The notes under the pieces were generated by a model. That model was not told where the DNA came from. It ran no database searches and saw only the letters and a program-made list of their open reading frames with translations. A DNA stretch of 64,000 nucleotides from Herbidospora cretacea (GTDB lineage: Bacteria; Actinomycetota; Actinomycetes; Streptosporangiales; Streptosporangiaceae). This document shows positions 24,551 through 32,545 of the stretch, in pieces. Positions within the stretch are counted from its first letter, which is position 1. Every line of letters begins with the position of its first letter. A program made the position numbers and the translations under genes. Where the stretch lies: NCBI RefSeq assembly GCF_001570605.1, contig NZ_BBXG01000021.1, positions 89,918 through 153,917 on the forward strand, written 5' to 3'.

Positions 24551-25485
24551 TCGCGACCGCCTTCGCCGGCGGGGTTCTCGGACTGGGGATCCTGCTGCTG
24601 CTGCGGGCGCTGTTCCCGCCGCGACCCGGGCTGGCGACCCGGCTGGCCGCGCTCGAACTCGCCCGCACCGGGGAGGACGCGCCCAGGACGCCGCTCGTCG
24701 CGCCCGACGAGGAGGTCAGCGCGTTCCGGCAGGCGCTCGGGCAGCGGCTCGCCAAGTTCTACGCCGCGCGCGGCTGGGAGGCGCGGTCGACCCGGGCCGA
24801 CCTGACGCTGCTGGGCAAGTCGTTCGAGGGGTTCCTCGCCACCAAGGTGCTGCTCGCCGTCTCGGGGCTGCTGGCGTTCCCGCTGCTCGTGGGGTGGCTG
24901 GCGGTCATGGGGTGGGGGGTGTCGCTGCAGATCCCGCTCTGGTCGGCGCTGCTGGTGAGCGTGATCTTCTTCTTCCTGCCCGACGTGCAGATCGGCAAGG
25001 ACGCCAACGTCCGCCGCCGCGACTTCCGGCACGCCGTCGGGGCCTTCCTCGACCTGGTCGCGATGAACCTCGCGGGCGGGCGGGGCGTGCCCGAGGCGCT
25101 GATGATGGCCGTCTCCGTCGGCACCAACCCGGGTGTGGACGCCCCCGGCTCCAACTGGGCCATGGAGCGCATCCGGGAAGCCCTCGCCAACGCCCGGATC
25201 GTCGGGATCACCCCCTGGCAGGCCCTCGGCCAGCTCGGCGACGAGATCAACGTCGACGAGCTCCGGGACCTGTCGGCCGCGCTCGGGCTCGTCGCCGACG
25301 ACGGGGCCAAGGTGCGGTCGTCGCTGACGGCCCGCGCGGCCACGCTCCGCAGGAGGGAGCTGGCCGAGATCGAGGGCAAGGCGGGCGAGCGCTCGCAGTC
25401 GATGCTCGTGGCGCAGCTCCTGCTGTGCGCGGGCTTCGTGATCTTCCTGAGTTACCCGGCCGCGATGAAGATGTTGGGATCCTGA
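24547..25485 (+). CDS. tadC: TadC-like inner-membrane platform protein
   Basis: A 312-residue F-family protein. The N-terminal helix is FAGGVLGLGILLLLRALF; a central pair is LAVSGLLAFPLLVGWLAVMG and IPLWSALLVSVIFFFLPDV; the cytoplasmic domain carries AVGAFLDLVAMNLAGGRGVPEAL, the TadC counterpart of the TadB signature. The last helix is MLVAQLLLCAGFVIFLSYPAA. It partners TadB in the pilus assembly platform. Its stop TGA overlaps the ATG of the pilin gene by one base. Confidence 0.9.
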   Translation: MIATAFAGGVLGLGILLLLRALFPPRPGLATRLAALELARTGEDAPRTPLVAPDEEVSAFRQALGQRLAKFYAARGWEARSTRADLTLLGKSFEGFLATKVLLAVSGLLAFPLLVGWLAVMGWGVSLQIPLWSALLVSVIFFFLPDVQIGKDANVRRRDFRHAVGAFLDLVAMNLAGGRGVPEALMMAVSVGTNPGVDAPGSNWAMERIREALANARIVGITPWQALGQLGDEINVDELRDLSAALGLVADDGAKVRSSLTARAATLRRRELAEIEGKAGERSQSMLVAQLLLCAGFVIFLSYPAAMKMLGS

Positions 25486-25712
25486 TGATGATCGATTACC
25501 TGGTAGCGATGATCCACGTACGCATCCACAAGGCGCGAACGGCCCCCTCACGCGGGGCGTCGGCGGTCGAGTGGGCGATCATCACGGCGATCATCGCCGG
25601 GGTGGCGCTGGGCCTGGCCGCCCTGATCCGGGGGCTCGTGGAGGCGCGCTCCGCCGAGATCACGTCCAACTTCGGCGGTGGTGACAGTGGCGGCGGCGGT
25701 GTCACCGAGTGA
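25485..25712 (+). CDS. Flp-type prepilin (type IVb pilin-like)
   Basis: A 75-residue protein with a basic leader (VRIHKARTAPSRG) and a single helix RGASAVEWAIITAIIAGVALGLAALI. The G-ASAVE sequence, with Glu at +5 after the Gly, is the prepilin peptidase site of Flp pilins; Trp follows where most have Tyr. The C-terminus is a short Gly/Ser tail (FGGGDSGGGG). The length is close to known Flp pilins. The ATG at 25485 overlaps the TadC stop. This is the most probable structural pilin of the locus. Confidence 0.8.
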   Translation: MMIDYLVAMIHVRIHKARTAPSRGASAVEWAIITAIIAGVALGLAALIRGLVEARSAEITSNFGGGDSGGGGVTE

Positions 25713-26134
25713 GACGCCGTAAGGGCGGCGACCGGGGCGCGACCGTCATCGAGCTCGCTCTGCTCATGCCGGTCGTCCTGGTCGTCGTGCTGCTGATCGT
25801 CCAGATGGCCCTGTGGTTCCACGGGCGGCAGGTCGCCGACGCGGCGGCCCGCGAGGGGGCCAGGGTCGCGCGGGCCGGTGACGACGGCTGGCAGGAGGCC
25901 GCCGAGGCCAAGGCCCGGCAGATCATCCAGGCCATCGGGCCGGAGATCCTGCGGGCCGCCACGGCTACCGCCTTCGAACAGGGCGATCAGCGCGGCGTGG
26001 AGGTGACGGGGAGCGCGGTCCAGGTCGTACCGCTGCTGCCCGAGATCTCCTTCACGATCACGGCCCGCTTCGGCGGGCCGGTCGAGTGTTTCCGGCCCGA
26101 CGACGGCAGCGGGGGATGTGCGCCAGATGACTGA
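25709..26134 (+). CDS. TadE-like pseudopilin
   Basis: A 141-residue protein starting with GTG that overlaps the pilin stop. It has the TadE signature: a short basic leader RRRKGGDRGATVIELALLMPVVLVVVLLIVQMAL, i.e. G-ATVIE cleavage site followed directly by the hydrophobic helix, then a soluble domain with one late Cys pair (CFRPDDGSGGC). TadE/TadF proteins are minor pilins needed for Flp pilus assembly and are processed by the same peptidase as the pilin. Confidence 0.85.
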   Translation: MRRRKGGDRGATVIELALLMPVVLVVVLLIVQMALWFHGRQVADAAAREGARVARAGDDGWQEAAEAKARQIIQAIGPEILRAATATAFEQGDQRGVEVTGSAVQVVPLLPEISFTITARFGGPVECFRPDDGSGGCAPDD

Positions 26135-26519
26135 GCAGCCCGGGGACCGGGGGTCCATGTCGGTCGAGACCGTCATGCTCGCGCCGGTCCTGCTGCTGTT
26201 CCTGCTGTTCCTGGTCGGGGCCGGGCGCGTCGTCGAAGCGCAGGGCGAGGTCAACGGCGCGGCCCGGGACGCCGCCCGCGCCGCGTCGGTGCAGCGCGAC
26301 GAGGGCGCGGCGCAGGAGGCCGCGACGTCGGCGGCGACCGGCGCGCTCGCCGACTGCCCGCCGGAGGTGTCGATGGCGGGGACGCAGTGGAAGCAGGGCG
26401 GCGTGGTCGAGGTGACCGTGAGCTGCTCGCTCGACCTCGACTTCCTCGGCTTCGGCGCCGGCGTGACGATCTCCGGCGACTCGGTCGTCCCCCTCGAACA
26501 GTTCCGGAGGGTCGAATGA
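26127..26519 (+). CDS. TadE/TadF-like pseudopilin
   Basis: About 130 residues; GDRGSMSVETVMLAPVLLLFLLFLVGAG is a G-SMSVE prepilin-type site followed by the helix. The soluble part has two Cys (ADCPPE, VSCSLD) likely to form a disulfide outside the cell. The ATG at 26127 is chosen since GGGGGA is 10 nt upstream; GTG at 26118 is too close to that site. It overlaps the preceding stop and the next start. A minor pilin role is inferred from family and context. Confidence 0.82.
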   Translation: MTEQPGDRGSMSVETVMLAPVLLLFLLFLVGAGRVVEAQGEVNGAARDAARAASVQRDEGAAQEAATSAATGALADCPPEVSMAGTQWKQGGVVEVTVSCSLDLDFLGFGAGVTISGDSVVPLEQFRRVE

Positions 26520-27013
26520 GAAGAGCCGGCCTGAGGTCCGACCGCGGGTCCATGTCCACCTTCGTGGTCCTCTTCTCGGTCGCGGTGTTCCTGCTGGCGG
26601 GCCTGCTCGTCGACGGGGGCGCGGCCATCAACGCCAGGCTGCGGGCGGCCGACATCGCCGAGCAGGGGGCGCGCGCGGCGGCCGACCAGATCGACGTCGA
26701 GACGCTGCGCGCGACCGGGCAGCTGCGGCTCCTCGGCGACGCGCAGGTGTGCGGACGGGCGGACGAGATCGTGTCGGCGCACGACGCCGACGAGGTCGAG
26801 ATGGGTCAGTGCACGGTCGGGGCGGGCCAGACCGAGGTGACCGTGGAGGTGAGCGTCACATGGGAAGCGTTCTTCCTGGCCGCGATCGGGTTTCCGGGTT
26901 CGGAGATGACCGCGTCGGCGACGGCCGTTCCCGAGAGCGAGACGCTGGCGGCCGGAGGCCGACTGTGGCTCGCGCCGATGAATCTGCCTCAAAGTCAGGG
27001 GGACGGCGCGTGA
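26516..27013 (+). CDS. TadG-like pilus-assembly protein
   Basis: A 165-residue protein with the RSDRGSMSTFVVLFSVAVFLLAGLLVDGG N-terminus seen in the TadE/TadG family (helix about 13-33), followed by an extracytoplasmic domain with two Cys. The Glu at +5 present in the two preceding proteins is absent here (GSMSTF), so it may not be cleaved by the prepilin peptidase. GGAGG is 5 nt before the ATG, which overlaps the previous stop (ATGA). It is shorter than Gram-negative TadG, lacking a von Willebrand domain. Confidence 0.8.
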   Translation: MRRAGLRSDRGSMSTFVVLFSVAVFLLAGLLVDGGAAINARLRAADIAEQGARAAADQIDVETLRATGQLRLLGDAQVCGRADEIVSAHDADEVEMGQCTVGAGQTEVTVEVSVTWEAFFLAAIGFPGSEMTASATAVPESETLAAGGRLWLAPMNLPQSQGDGA

Positions 27014-30000
27014 AGAGGACCGCGGGCGACGTCGCCGCCGGTCTTGCCTCCCTGGTGGCGCTGGCCGCGCTGCTGGGGGGCGTCCCCTATGCCCTGATCC
27101 GCTTCGCCGGTCCGCCGATCCCCGCCGAACTGCTCGACCTCGACGCGCTCATGAGCCAGGTCGGGACCGAGACGATCGTCGCCGCGCTGGTGCTGCTGGT
27201 CTGGATCGCCTGGGCCCAGCTCGTGGTCTGCGTCCTGGTCGAGGTGTACGCCGGGATCCGCCGCATCGGCATGCCCGCGCGCGTGCCGCTGTCCGGCGGC
27301 ACCCAGGTCCTGGCCAACCGGCTCGTCTCCGCCGTGCTGGTCCTGTTCACGGTCTCGGCCGTGGCCGTGCCGCTCATGCGGTTCTCCTCCACCCCGGCGG
27401 TCCCGGTGCAGGCCACGCTGGTGAGCGCCGAGACGACGATCGCCGAGCGCGCCCCCCTGGTCCCGCGCGGCGAGGTCAAGAAGGTGTACGTCGTCCAGCC
27501 ACCCCACGGCCGCCACCACGAGAGCCTGTGGGAGATCTCCGAGAAGTGCCTCGGCGACGGCCGCCGCTACGCCGAGATCTACGAACTCAACAAGCACAAG
27601 GAACAGCCCGACGGCTCCCGCCTGCACATGGCCGACCTGATCCGCCCCGGCTGGGTCCTCGACATGCCGGGCGACGCCCGCAACACCCACGTGGTGCCCG
27701 CCGACGACACCCGGACCGAGATCCTCAAGGACCACCCGGGCCCCCCGAAGGCCGGCGAGGGCGAACGCATCACCCTCCGCCCGGGCGGCGACCCCCAGCC
27801 CGACCGCGACACGACGAGACCGGGCGCCGACACCCGCTTCGAGGACCGCGACAACACCCACGCCCAGCCCCCGGTCACCAACCCGACCCGGCCCCCGGCG
27901 GACAACCCGACGCGCCCTCCGGCGGAGAGCCGCCCACCGACCGCGAACCCGACCCCGCCACCCGCGACCGGGGATTCCTCGCGCGCACCCGGTGAGAACA
28001 CCGGCACCCGGCCCCCGGTCACGGCAGACTCCACACGCCCACCCGGTGAGACCACCCGCACACCGGGCGAGACCACCCGGGCACCCGGTGAGAACGCCGG
28101 CACCCGCCCGCCGGCGACGGCCGATCCCACCCGGCCGCCCGGTGAGAACAGCGGCACCCGTCCCTCCGCCGACCCCACACGCCCGCCCGGTGAGAACAGC
28201 CGCCCCCGGGCCACGGCCGAGCCCACCCGGCCGCCCGCCGACGGCGACTCGACCCGGCCGGAGGGCCGATCCGGCACGGACAGCCCCGGTGACGTCACGC
28301 GTCCGGGCGTGGACATCCTCATCCCGCCGCCCGCCGAGGGCCGCCCCACCGCCGACCCCACCCGTCCCGGCCAGGAGACGGCCAAGCCCGCCGAGCCGAC
28401 CGGTAAGAAGCCCATCCCGACCGTCACCGCCACCACCCCCGCCGAGGAGGCCGGCATCGGGGACACCACGATCCCCAGGTCAGGCGTGATCGCCGCGCCG
28501 AACAGCGGCGGCACCATCCTGACCAGTCCGGCCGCCAGCCAGGGCTGGACCGAGCAGGTCGACCTGGTCGACTTCCTCGCCGGGGCCTCGCTCCTCTCGG
28601 CGGGCCTGCTCCTCCTCCTGGGCAAGCGGCGCAGGCAGCAGCTCTGGTCCCGGGCGTTCGGCCACCGGATCCAGCGTCCAAGGGGTGAGGCCGCCTCGGC
28701 GGAGGTCGCGATGCGGCTCGGCGCCGACGCCCCGGGCAGCCGCATCCTCGACACCGGCCTCAGACTGCTGGGCAAGCTGCTGGCCGAGGCGGACACCAGG
28801 CCGCCCGCCATCTACGCCCTGCACCTGTCCGGCCGGGGCATGGACCTCTGGGTCCACCCGCCGAGCCAGGACGCCCCGGCCCCGTTCGAGGCGGCCGACG
28901 GCGGTCAGATCTGGCGGCTGGCCGCCCACGAGGCGAGGCGGATCGACGAGCAGGCGATGGCCGACGTCCCGGCCCCCTATCCGGGCCTGGTCTCGCTCGG
29001 CACCGCCGACACCGGCCGCGTGCTCGTCGACCTGGAGGCCGCGCACGGCGTGATCAGCATCGTCGGCGAGCAGGCCGTCGCCGCGCTGTCCGCGCTGGCC
29101 GTCGAGCTGGTCACCAACCGCTGGTCGGACACGATGAAGGTCACCCTCGTCGGCTTCGGCCAGGAACTGCGCGCCATCGCCCCCGAACGGGTCAGCGTCG
29201 CCGCCTCGCTCGCCGAGGTCCTCCCGGAGTTCGAGAACGCCGCCCAGCCCGCCGACGTCCTGACCGGCCGCATCCATGGCCGGGCCCACGACCCCAACCA
29301 CCCGCCGCACTACCTGCTCAGCGCCCTCCAGCCGACCGCCGACGAGGCCCGCAGGCTCGCCATGCTGGCGAAGAACACCAGGTCGGCGGCGGGTTACGTG
29401 ATCGCCGCCCCGCTCCCGCACGCCACCTGGACCTGGGAGGTCACCCCCGAGGGCCGTTCGGTCATCGAGGCGCTCGGCTTCGACGTGCGGGCCCAGCTGC
29501 TGCCGCGCCGCCACTACCAGGCCATCGTCGGCCTGTTCCGGACGGCGGCCGAGAAGGAGGGCGAGCCGCTCCCGCTGCCGGACATCCGCCGCCACGACGA
29601 ACCCCCGGCCATCGAGGTCCGGATCCTCGGCCCGATCGAGATCTCCCCGGTCAACGCGCTGGAGGAGGGCCGCGCCGCGCTCGCCAACGAGCTGGTCGTC
29701 TACCTGGCGACGCATCCGGGCGGCGTCCACCCGGTCGTGCTCGGCGGCGTCCTGTGGCCGCGCGGGGTGCAGCCGATGGTCCGGGACGCCACCCTGGCCC
29801 GGGTCGCCGAATGGCTCGGCCACGACCATCAGGGCCGCCCCTACCTCTACGCCGACGAGTCGGGCCGCCTCCACCTCAGCGACGAGATCAGGACCGACTG
29901 GTCGATGTTCCAGGACCTCGTGCGCAGAGGCGACCCCATCTCCCTCGACAAGGCGCTGCGCCTGGTCAGAGGGCCGCTGCTGAACGCCCGGCCGGCCGGG

Positions 30001-30342
30001 CGCTACGCCTGGCTGGCCGCCGACCCGCTGGAGTTCGACATCACCGCCTCGGTGGCCGACGCCGCCCACCGGCTGTGCGAGTCGCGCCTCTACCGGGGCG
30101 ACGCCGAAGGCGCGATCGCCGCCGCGCGGGCGGGCCTGCTGCTGGCCGCCGACGACGAGAGTCTCTGGCGCGACCTGCTCAGAGCCGCCCACGCCACCGG
30201 CGAGCCGTCGAGGCTCCGCGCCGTCGTCGACGGACTGCACCGCCGCGCCGCCTCCCACCCGTACGGCGGCGGCATGGCCCCCGAGACCGAAGCCCTCATC
30301 GACGAGCTGCTCCCTGTGTGGCGAGCCACGACCACCGCGTGA
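27010..30342 (+). CDS. Large membrane protein: LysM, Pro/Thr-rich stalk, transmembrane helix, BTAD domain
   Basis: A 1,110-residue protein, last of the tight tad overlaps (GTGA). Order: three N-terminal membrane helices (about 5-30, 55-80, 105-125); a LysM-like wall-binding domain (VKKVYVVQPPHGRHHES to VLDMP, about 156-215); a Pro/Thr-rich stalk with degenerate TRPPGEN repeats (about 270-480); a membrane helix (FLAGASLLSAGLLLLLG, about 522-538); then a cytoplasmic half ending in a SARP-like winged-helix region (EVRILGPIEI) and a BTAD helical domain (about 990-1110). LysM and BTAD on one chain suggests a sensor-regulator coupling wall or pilus state to transcription; this is inference. DNA binding is unproven. 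Confidence 0.85.
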   Translation: MKRTAGDVAAGLASLVALAALLGGVPYALIRFAGPPIPAELLDLDALMSQVGTETIVAALVLLVWIAWAQLVVCVLVEVYAGIRRIGMPARVPLSGGTQVLANRLVSAVLVLFTVSAVAVPLMRFSSTPAVPVQATLVSAETTIAERAPLVPRGEVKKVYVVQPPHGRHHESLWEISEKCLGDGRRYAEIYELNKHKEQPDGSRLHMADLIRPGWVLDMPGDARNTHVVPADDTRTEILKDHPGPPKAGEGERITLRPGGDPQPDRDTTRPGADTRFEDRDNTHAQPPVTNPTRPPADNPTRPPAESRPPTANPTPPPATGDSSRAPGENTGTRPPVTADSTRPPGETTRTPGETTRAPGENAGTRPPATADPTRPPGENSGTRPSADPTRPPGENSRPRATAEPTRPPADGDSTRPEGRSGTDSPGDVTRPGVDILIPPPAEGRPTADPTRPGQETAKPAEPTGKKPIPTVTATTPAEEAGIGDTTIPRSGVIAAPNSGGTILTSPAASQGWTEQVDLVDFLAGASLLSAGLLLLLGKRRRQQLWSRAFGHRIQRPRGEAASAEVAMRLGADAPGSRILDTGLRLLGKLLAEADTRPPAIYALHLSGRGMDLWVHPPSQDAPAPFEAADGGQIWRLAAHEARRIDEQAMADVPAPYPGLVSLGTADTGRVLVDLEAAHGVISIVGEQAVAALSALAVELVTNRWSDTMKVTLVGFGQELRAIAPERVSVAASLAEVLPEFENAAQPADVLTGRIHGRAHDPNHPPHYLLSALQPTADEARRLAMLAKNTRSAAGYVIAAPLPHATWTWEVTPEGRSVIEALGFDVRAQLLPRRHYQAIVGLFRTAAEKEGEPLPLPDIRRHDEPPAIEVRILGPIEISPVNALEEGRAALANELVVYLATHPGGVHPVVLGGVLWPRGVQPMVRDATLARVAEWLGHDHQGRPYLYADESGRLHLSDEIRTDWSMFQDLVRRGDPISLDKALRLVRGPLLNARPAGRYAWLAADPLEFDITASVADAAHRLCESRLYRGDAEGAIAAARAGLLLAADDESLWRDLLRAAHATGEPSRLRAVVDGLHRRAASHPYGGGMAPETEALIDELLPVWRATTTA

Positions 30343-30380
30343 GAACCGTGTGAGAACAGTGTGAGAACAGTGTGAGAACC
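30337..30380 (+). repeat. Four tandem copies of an 11-bp repeat at the end of the LysM/BTAD gene
   Basis: Units at 30337, 30348, 30359 and 30370 with consensus GTGTGAGAACA; the first overlaps the stop codon at 30340-30342. Each unit carries TGA. The core GTGAGAAC also recurs four times in the stalk-coding part of the gene (27992, 28088, 28142, 28190). Confidence 0.85.
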
Positions 30381-30425
30381 ATGCCGAAACCCGCACATCA
30401 CTGGATCACGGCCCGGCCCGGTCGT

Positions 30426-30431
30426 TACGTT
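30426..30431 (+). promoter_or_regulatory. TANNNT -10 element before the lipoprotein gene
   Basis: TACGTT ends 6 nt before the GTG at 30438, with no Shine-Dalgarno sequence between. This suggests a leaderless transcript for the last two genes of the locus, separate from the tad operon mRNA. Confidence 0.35.
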
Positions 30432-30437
30432 CACCGC

Positions 30438-31052
30438 GTGCGCCGGCTAGCCGTCATCGGTCTCGTCACCGCCCTGACCGCCTGCGGAGCCCCGGCGGAG
30501 CGGGGCTTCACCCCCCAGGGGGCCGCCCCGTCGAACGCCGCCGCCGAGGCGGCGCCCCCGGCGACCGCCGAGTCCATCGCCATCACCGACGACCTCTCGG
30601 TCTCGATCGAGTGGCCCGACCAGCGCGACGACATGATCACCGCCTTCACCGACTCCTACGTCGACCAGTGGAGGGCCGTCGCGTCGGGCGGCGCCGACGA
30701 GACCTACCTGACCGGCGTCGAGGACGCCGCCAGCCGCGAGGCGTACGCCTGGGTGAGCAGCTTCACCAGGACGAAAACCTCCGCCCAGGGCACCGCCAAG
30801 CTCTACTCGATCCGCGTCGCCGCCGTCGACGGCAGGGGCGCCGAGATCGACGCCTGCGTCGACACCTCGGGCGTGAAGGTCGTGGACGCCACCGACACTC
30901 CCGTGGCCGACCAGCCCAACTGGACCAAGCCTCCCAAATCCATCTACTTCCAGGTCGCCGCCGTACGGCGAGGGGACGACGGAACCTGGCGCGTCAAGCT
31001 CTTCCAGCACGCCGCGTACCCCGACCAAGCCGCGAAGGAGTGCCAACGGTGA
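30438..31052 (+). CDS. Lipoprotein of the tad locus
   Basis: About 204 residues starting RRLAVIGLVTALTACGAP: a short basic n-region, hydrophobic core and LTAC lipobox, so acylation at Cys about 17 is expected. The mature part is an alpha/beta domain (DDLSVSIEWPDQRDD to WRVKLFQHAAYPDQAAKE) with a Cys near each end. GTG at 30438 is chosen because the lipoprotein signal then begins correctly; in-frame starts at 30372 and 30381 would add an improbable 19-22 residues. It overlaps the next gene by GTGA. Function unknown, presumably tied to the pilus envelope part. Confidence 0.75.
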   Translation: MRRLAVIGLVTALTACGAPAERGFTPQGAAPSNAAAEAAPPATAESIAITDDLSVSIEWPDQRDDMITAFTDSYVDQWRAVASGGADETYLTGVEDAASREAYAWVSSFTRTKTSAQGTAKLYSIRVAAVDGRGAEIDACVDTSGVKVVDATDTPVADQPNWTKPPKSIYFQVAAVRRGDDGTWRVKLFQHAAYPDQAAKECQR

Positions 31053-31981
31053 AAGCCGCGCTCGCGCTGACCCTGGCCCTGAACCTGGTCACCGCCAACC
31101 CCGCTCCCGGCGGCGCCCACGGCGAGGGCTTCCAGACCGGCCGGACCGTCGGGGTCCGCCTGTCCAACTCCAGCATCGTCATCAGCGGCACCGGCACCAA
31201 CGGCCGCGCCGACGGCTACAAGATCAAACGGCCCTGCTGGTACGAACCCGGCAAGACCGCCGAGAACATGCTGAAGACCCAGGAGGAGCTGCGCACCTGG
31301 TGGTTCCACACCAACCCGGGCGGCACCGAGGAGGACTTCCAGAAGTTCCTGGAGCAGTACAAGGACAAGGTCGGCCAGGACGGCCGCTGGTGGTCCCCGG
31401 CCTACAACGCCGCCGACCCGGGCGGCATGGCCTGCTGGTCCAACCTCCAGGGCGCGCTCTGGGTGCCCGACGGCGAGACTCCGGCCGGGGGGATCACCAT
31501 GGAGGAACTCCTCCAGATCGCCCGCGCCGCCCTGACCGTGCCGGAACCGACGATCGAGGTCAATCCCGACGCGAAGAGCTACGTCAACCTGCCGACCTGG
31601 GTCTGGCTGGGCAACACCGGCGAGACCACCCGGTCGGTCACCGCGACCCTGCCGGGCGTCATGTCGGCCACCGTCACCGCCACCCTGGACAAGATCGAGA
31701 TCGAGCCCGGCACCACGGTCCCCGACCGCGCCACCGTGGCGACGAACTGCGGCACGACCGGCCGGCCCTACGTCAAGGGCGGCGATTTCCAGTGCGGGGT
31801 GACCTACAAGCGGGCGTCGATCGACCAGCCGCGCAAGGTCTACACGATGACGGTGACGTCGGTGTGGCCGGTGACGAGCAACGTCGACCAGTCTGTCGTC
31901 CCCTTCGTCTACGATCCGGTGGAGGCGACGGTGACCCGAGACATCCCGGTGGGTGAGGTGCAAACCTCTGTCGAGGGGTAG
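31049..31981 (+). CDS. Exported protein of unknown function, tad locus
   Basis: A 310-residue protein with a signal peptide (KAALALTLALNLVTANPAPGGAHG) and no further membrane helix. The mature region is rich in Trp and Tyr (CWYEPGKTAENML, RWWSPAYNAADPGGMACW) and its second half is beta-strand-like (SYVNLPTWVWLGNTGETT onward), with four Cys likely paired. GGAG stands 8 nt before the GTG, which overlaps the lipoprotein stop. Similar secreted proteins often accompany actinobacterial tad loci, but I know no assigned function. Confidence 0.75.
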   Translation: MKAALALTLALNLVTANPAPGGAHGEGFQTGRTVGVRLSNSSIVISGTGTNGRADGYKIKRPCWYEPGKTAENMLKTQEELRTWWFHTNPGGTEEDFQKFLEQYKDKVGQDGRWWSPAYNAADPGGMACWSNLQGALWVPDGETPAGGITMEELLQIARAALTVPEPTIEVNPDAKSYVNLPTWVWLGNTGETTRSVTATLPGVMSATVTATLDKIEIEPGTTVPDRATVATNCGTTGRPYVKGGDFQCGVTYKRASIDQPRKVYTMTVTSVWPVTSNVDQSVVPFVYDPVEATVTRDIPVGEVQTSVEG

Positions 31982-31991
31982 TCCTCCAAGC

Positions 31992-32036
31992 CCGTGATCG
32001 TGCGTCCGTCACATCTCCTTCGGCGCACGATCACGG
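31992..32036. terminator. Bidirectional terminator-like hairpin
   Basis: Perfect 13-bp arms CCGTGATCGTGCG and CGCACGATCACGG with a 19-nt loop, centred between the convergent tad-locus end (31981) and ogt (32048). No U-run is present, so it may act with Rho or as a transcript stabiliser. Confidence 0.6.
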
Positions 32037-32047
32037 CCCCGTCCCGG

Positions 32048-32545
32048 TCACAGACGCGCGCCCTCGTGGGCGAGCAGCCATTCCTTGACCGGGGTCCCGT
32101 AGTAGTAGCCGCCGTATCCGCCGGTCGACGGCAACACCCGGTGACACGGCACGAACGGCGCGACCAGGTTCTGCGCGCACGCCCCGCCCGCCGCGCGGGC
32201 CGCCGTCCGCGGCATTCCGGCCCGCTGCGCCAGTTCCGCGTAGCTCACCGTCGTGCCGGCCCTGACCCCGCGCAGCGCGGTGAGAAGCCGCTGCCGCCGC
32301 TCGGTCCCCGGCTGGACGGCCGCGACGCCGTCGAGGGCGTCGAGGCGTCCGTCCAGATATTCTTTTACGGCTCCCGCCGCCCCCGGCACCTCCCCGACGG
32401 CCAGGCCCAGCTTCCGCAGTTCCGGGGACAGCCGGGCGAACATGGCCTCGGGGTCGCCGGTGAAGCCGGCCGCCACGAGCACGTCGTCCCTGGCCAGCAT
32501 CGCCAGCGGTCCGGCGGGGGTCCGCACGGTCTGTGCGATGATCAT
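32048..32545 (-). CDS. ogt: Methylated-DNA--protein-cysteine methyltransferase
   Basis: Suicidal repair of O6-methylguanine and O4-methylthymine by transfer of the methyl group to its own Cys. The 165 residues contain the conserved VSYAELAQRAGMPRTAARAAGGA region (DNA-binding HTH with Arg finger), and the active-site motif PCHRVLPSTGG. The start overlaps the Ada-AlkA stop by ATGA, so the two repair genes form an operon as in mycobacteria. Confidence 0.94.
   Translation of the reverse strand: MIIAQTVRTPAGPLAMLARDDVLVAAGFTGDPEAMFARLSPELRKLGLAVGEVPGAAGAVKEYLDGRLDALDGVAAVQPGTERRQRLLTALRGVRAGTTVSYAELAQRAGMPRTAARAAGGACAQNLVAPFVPCHRVLPSTGGYGGYYYGTPVKEWLLAHEGARL

Noticed and set aside
30337..30380. 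CRISPR array
   Set aside because: Tandem 11-bp units with no spacers and no cas genes; a simple tandem repeat.
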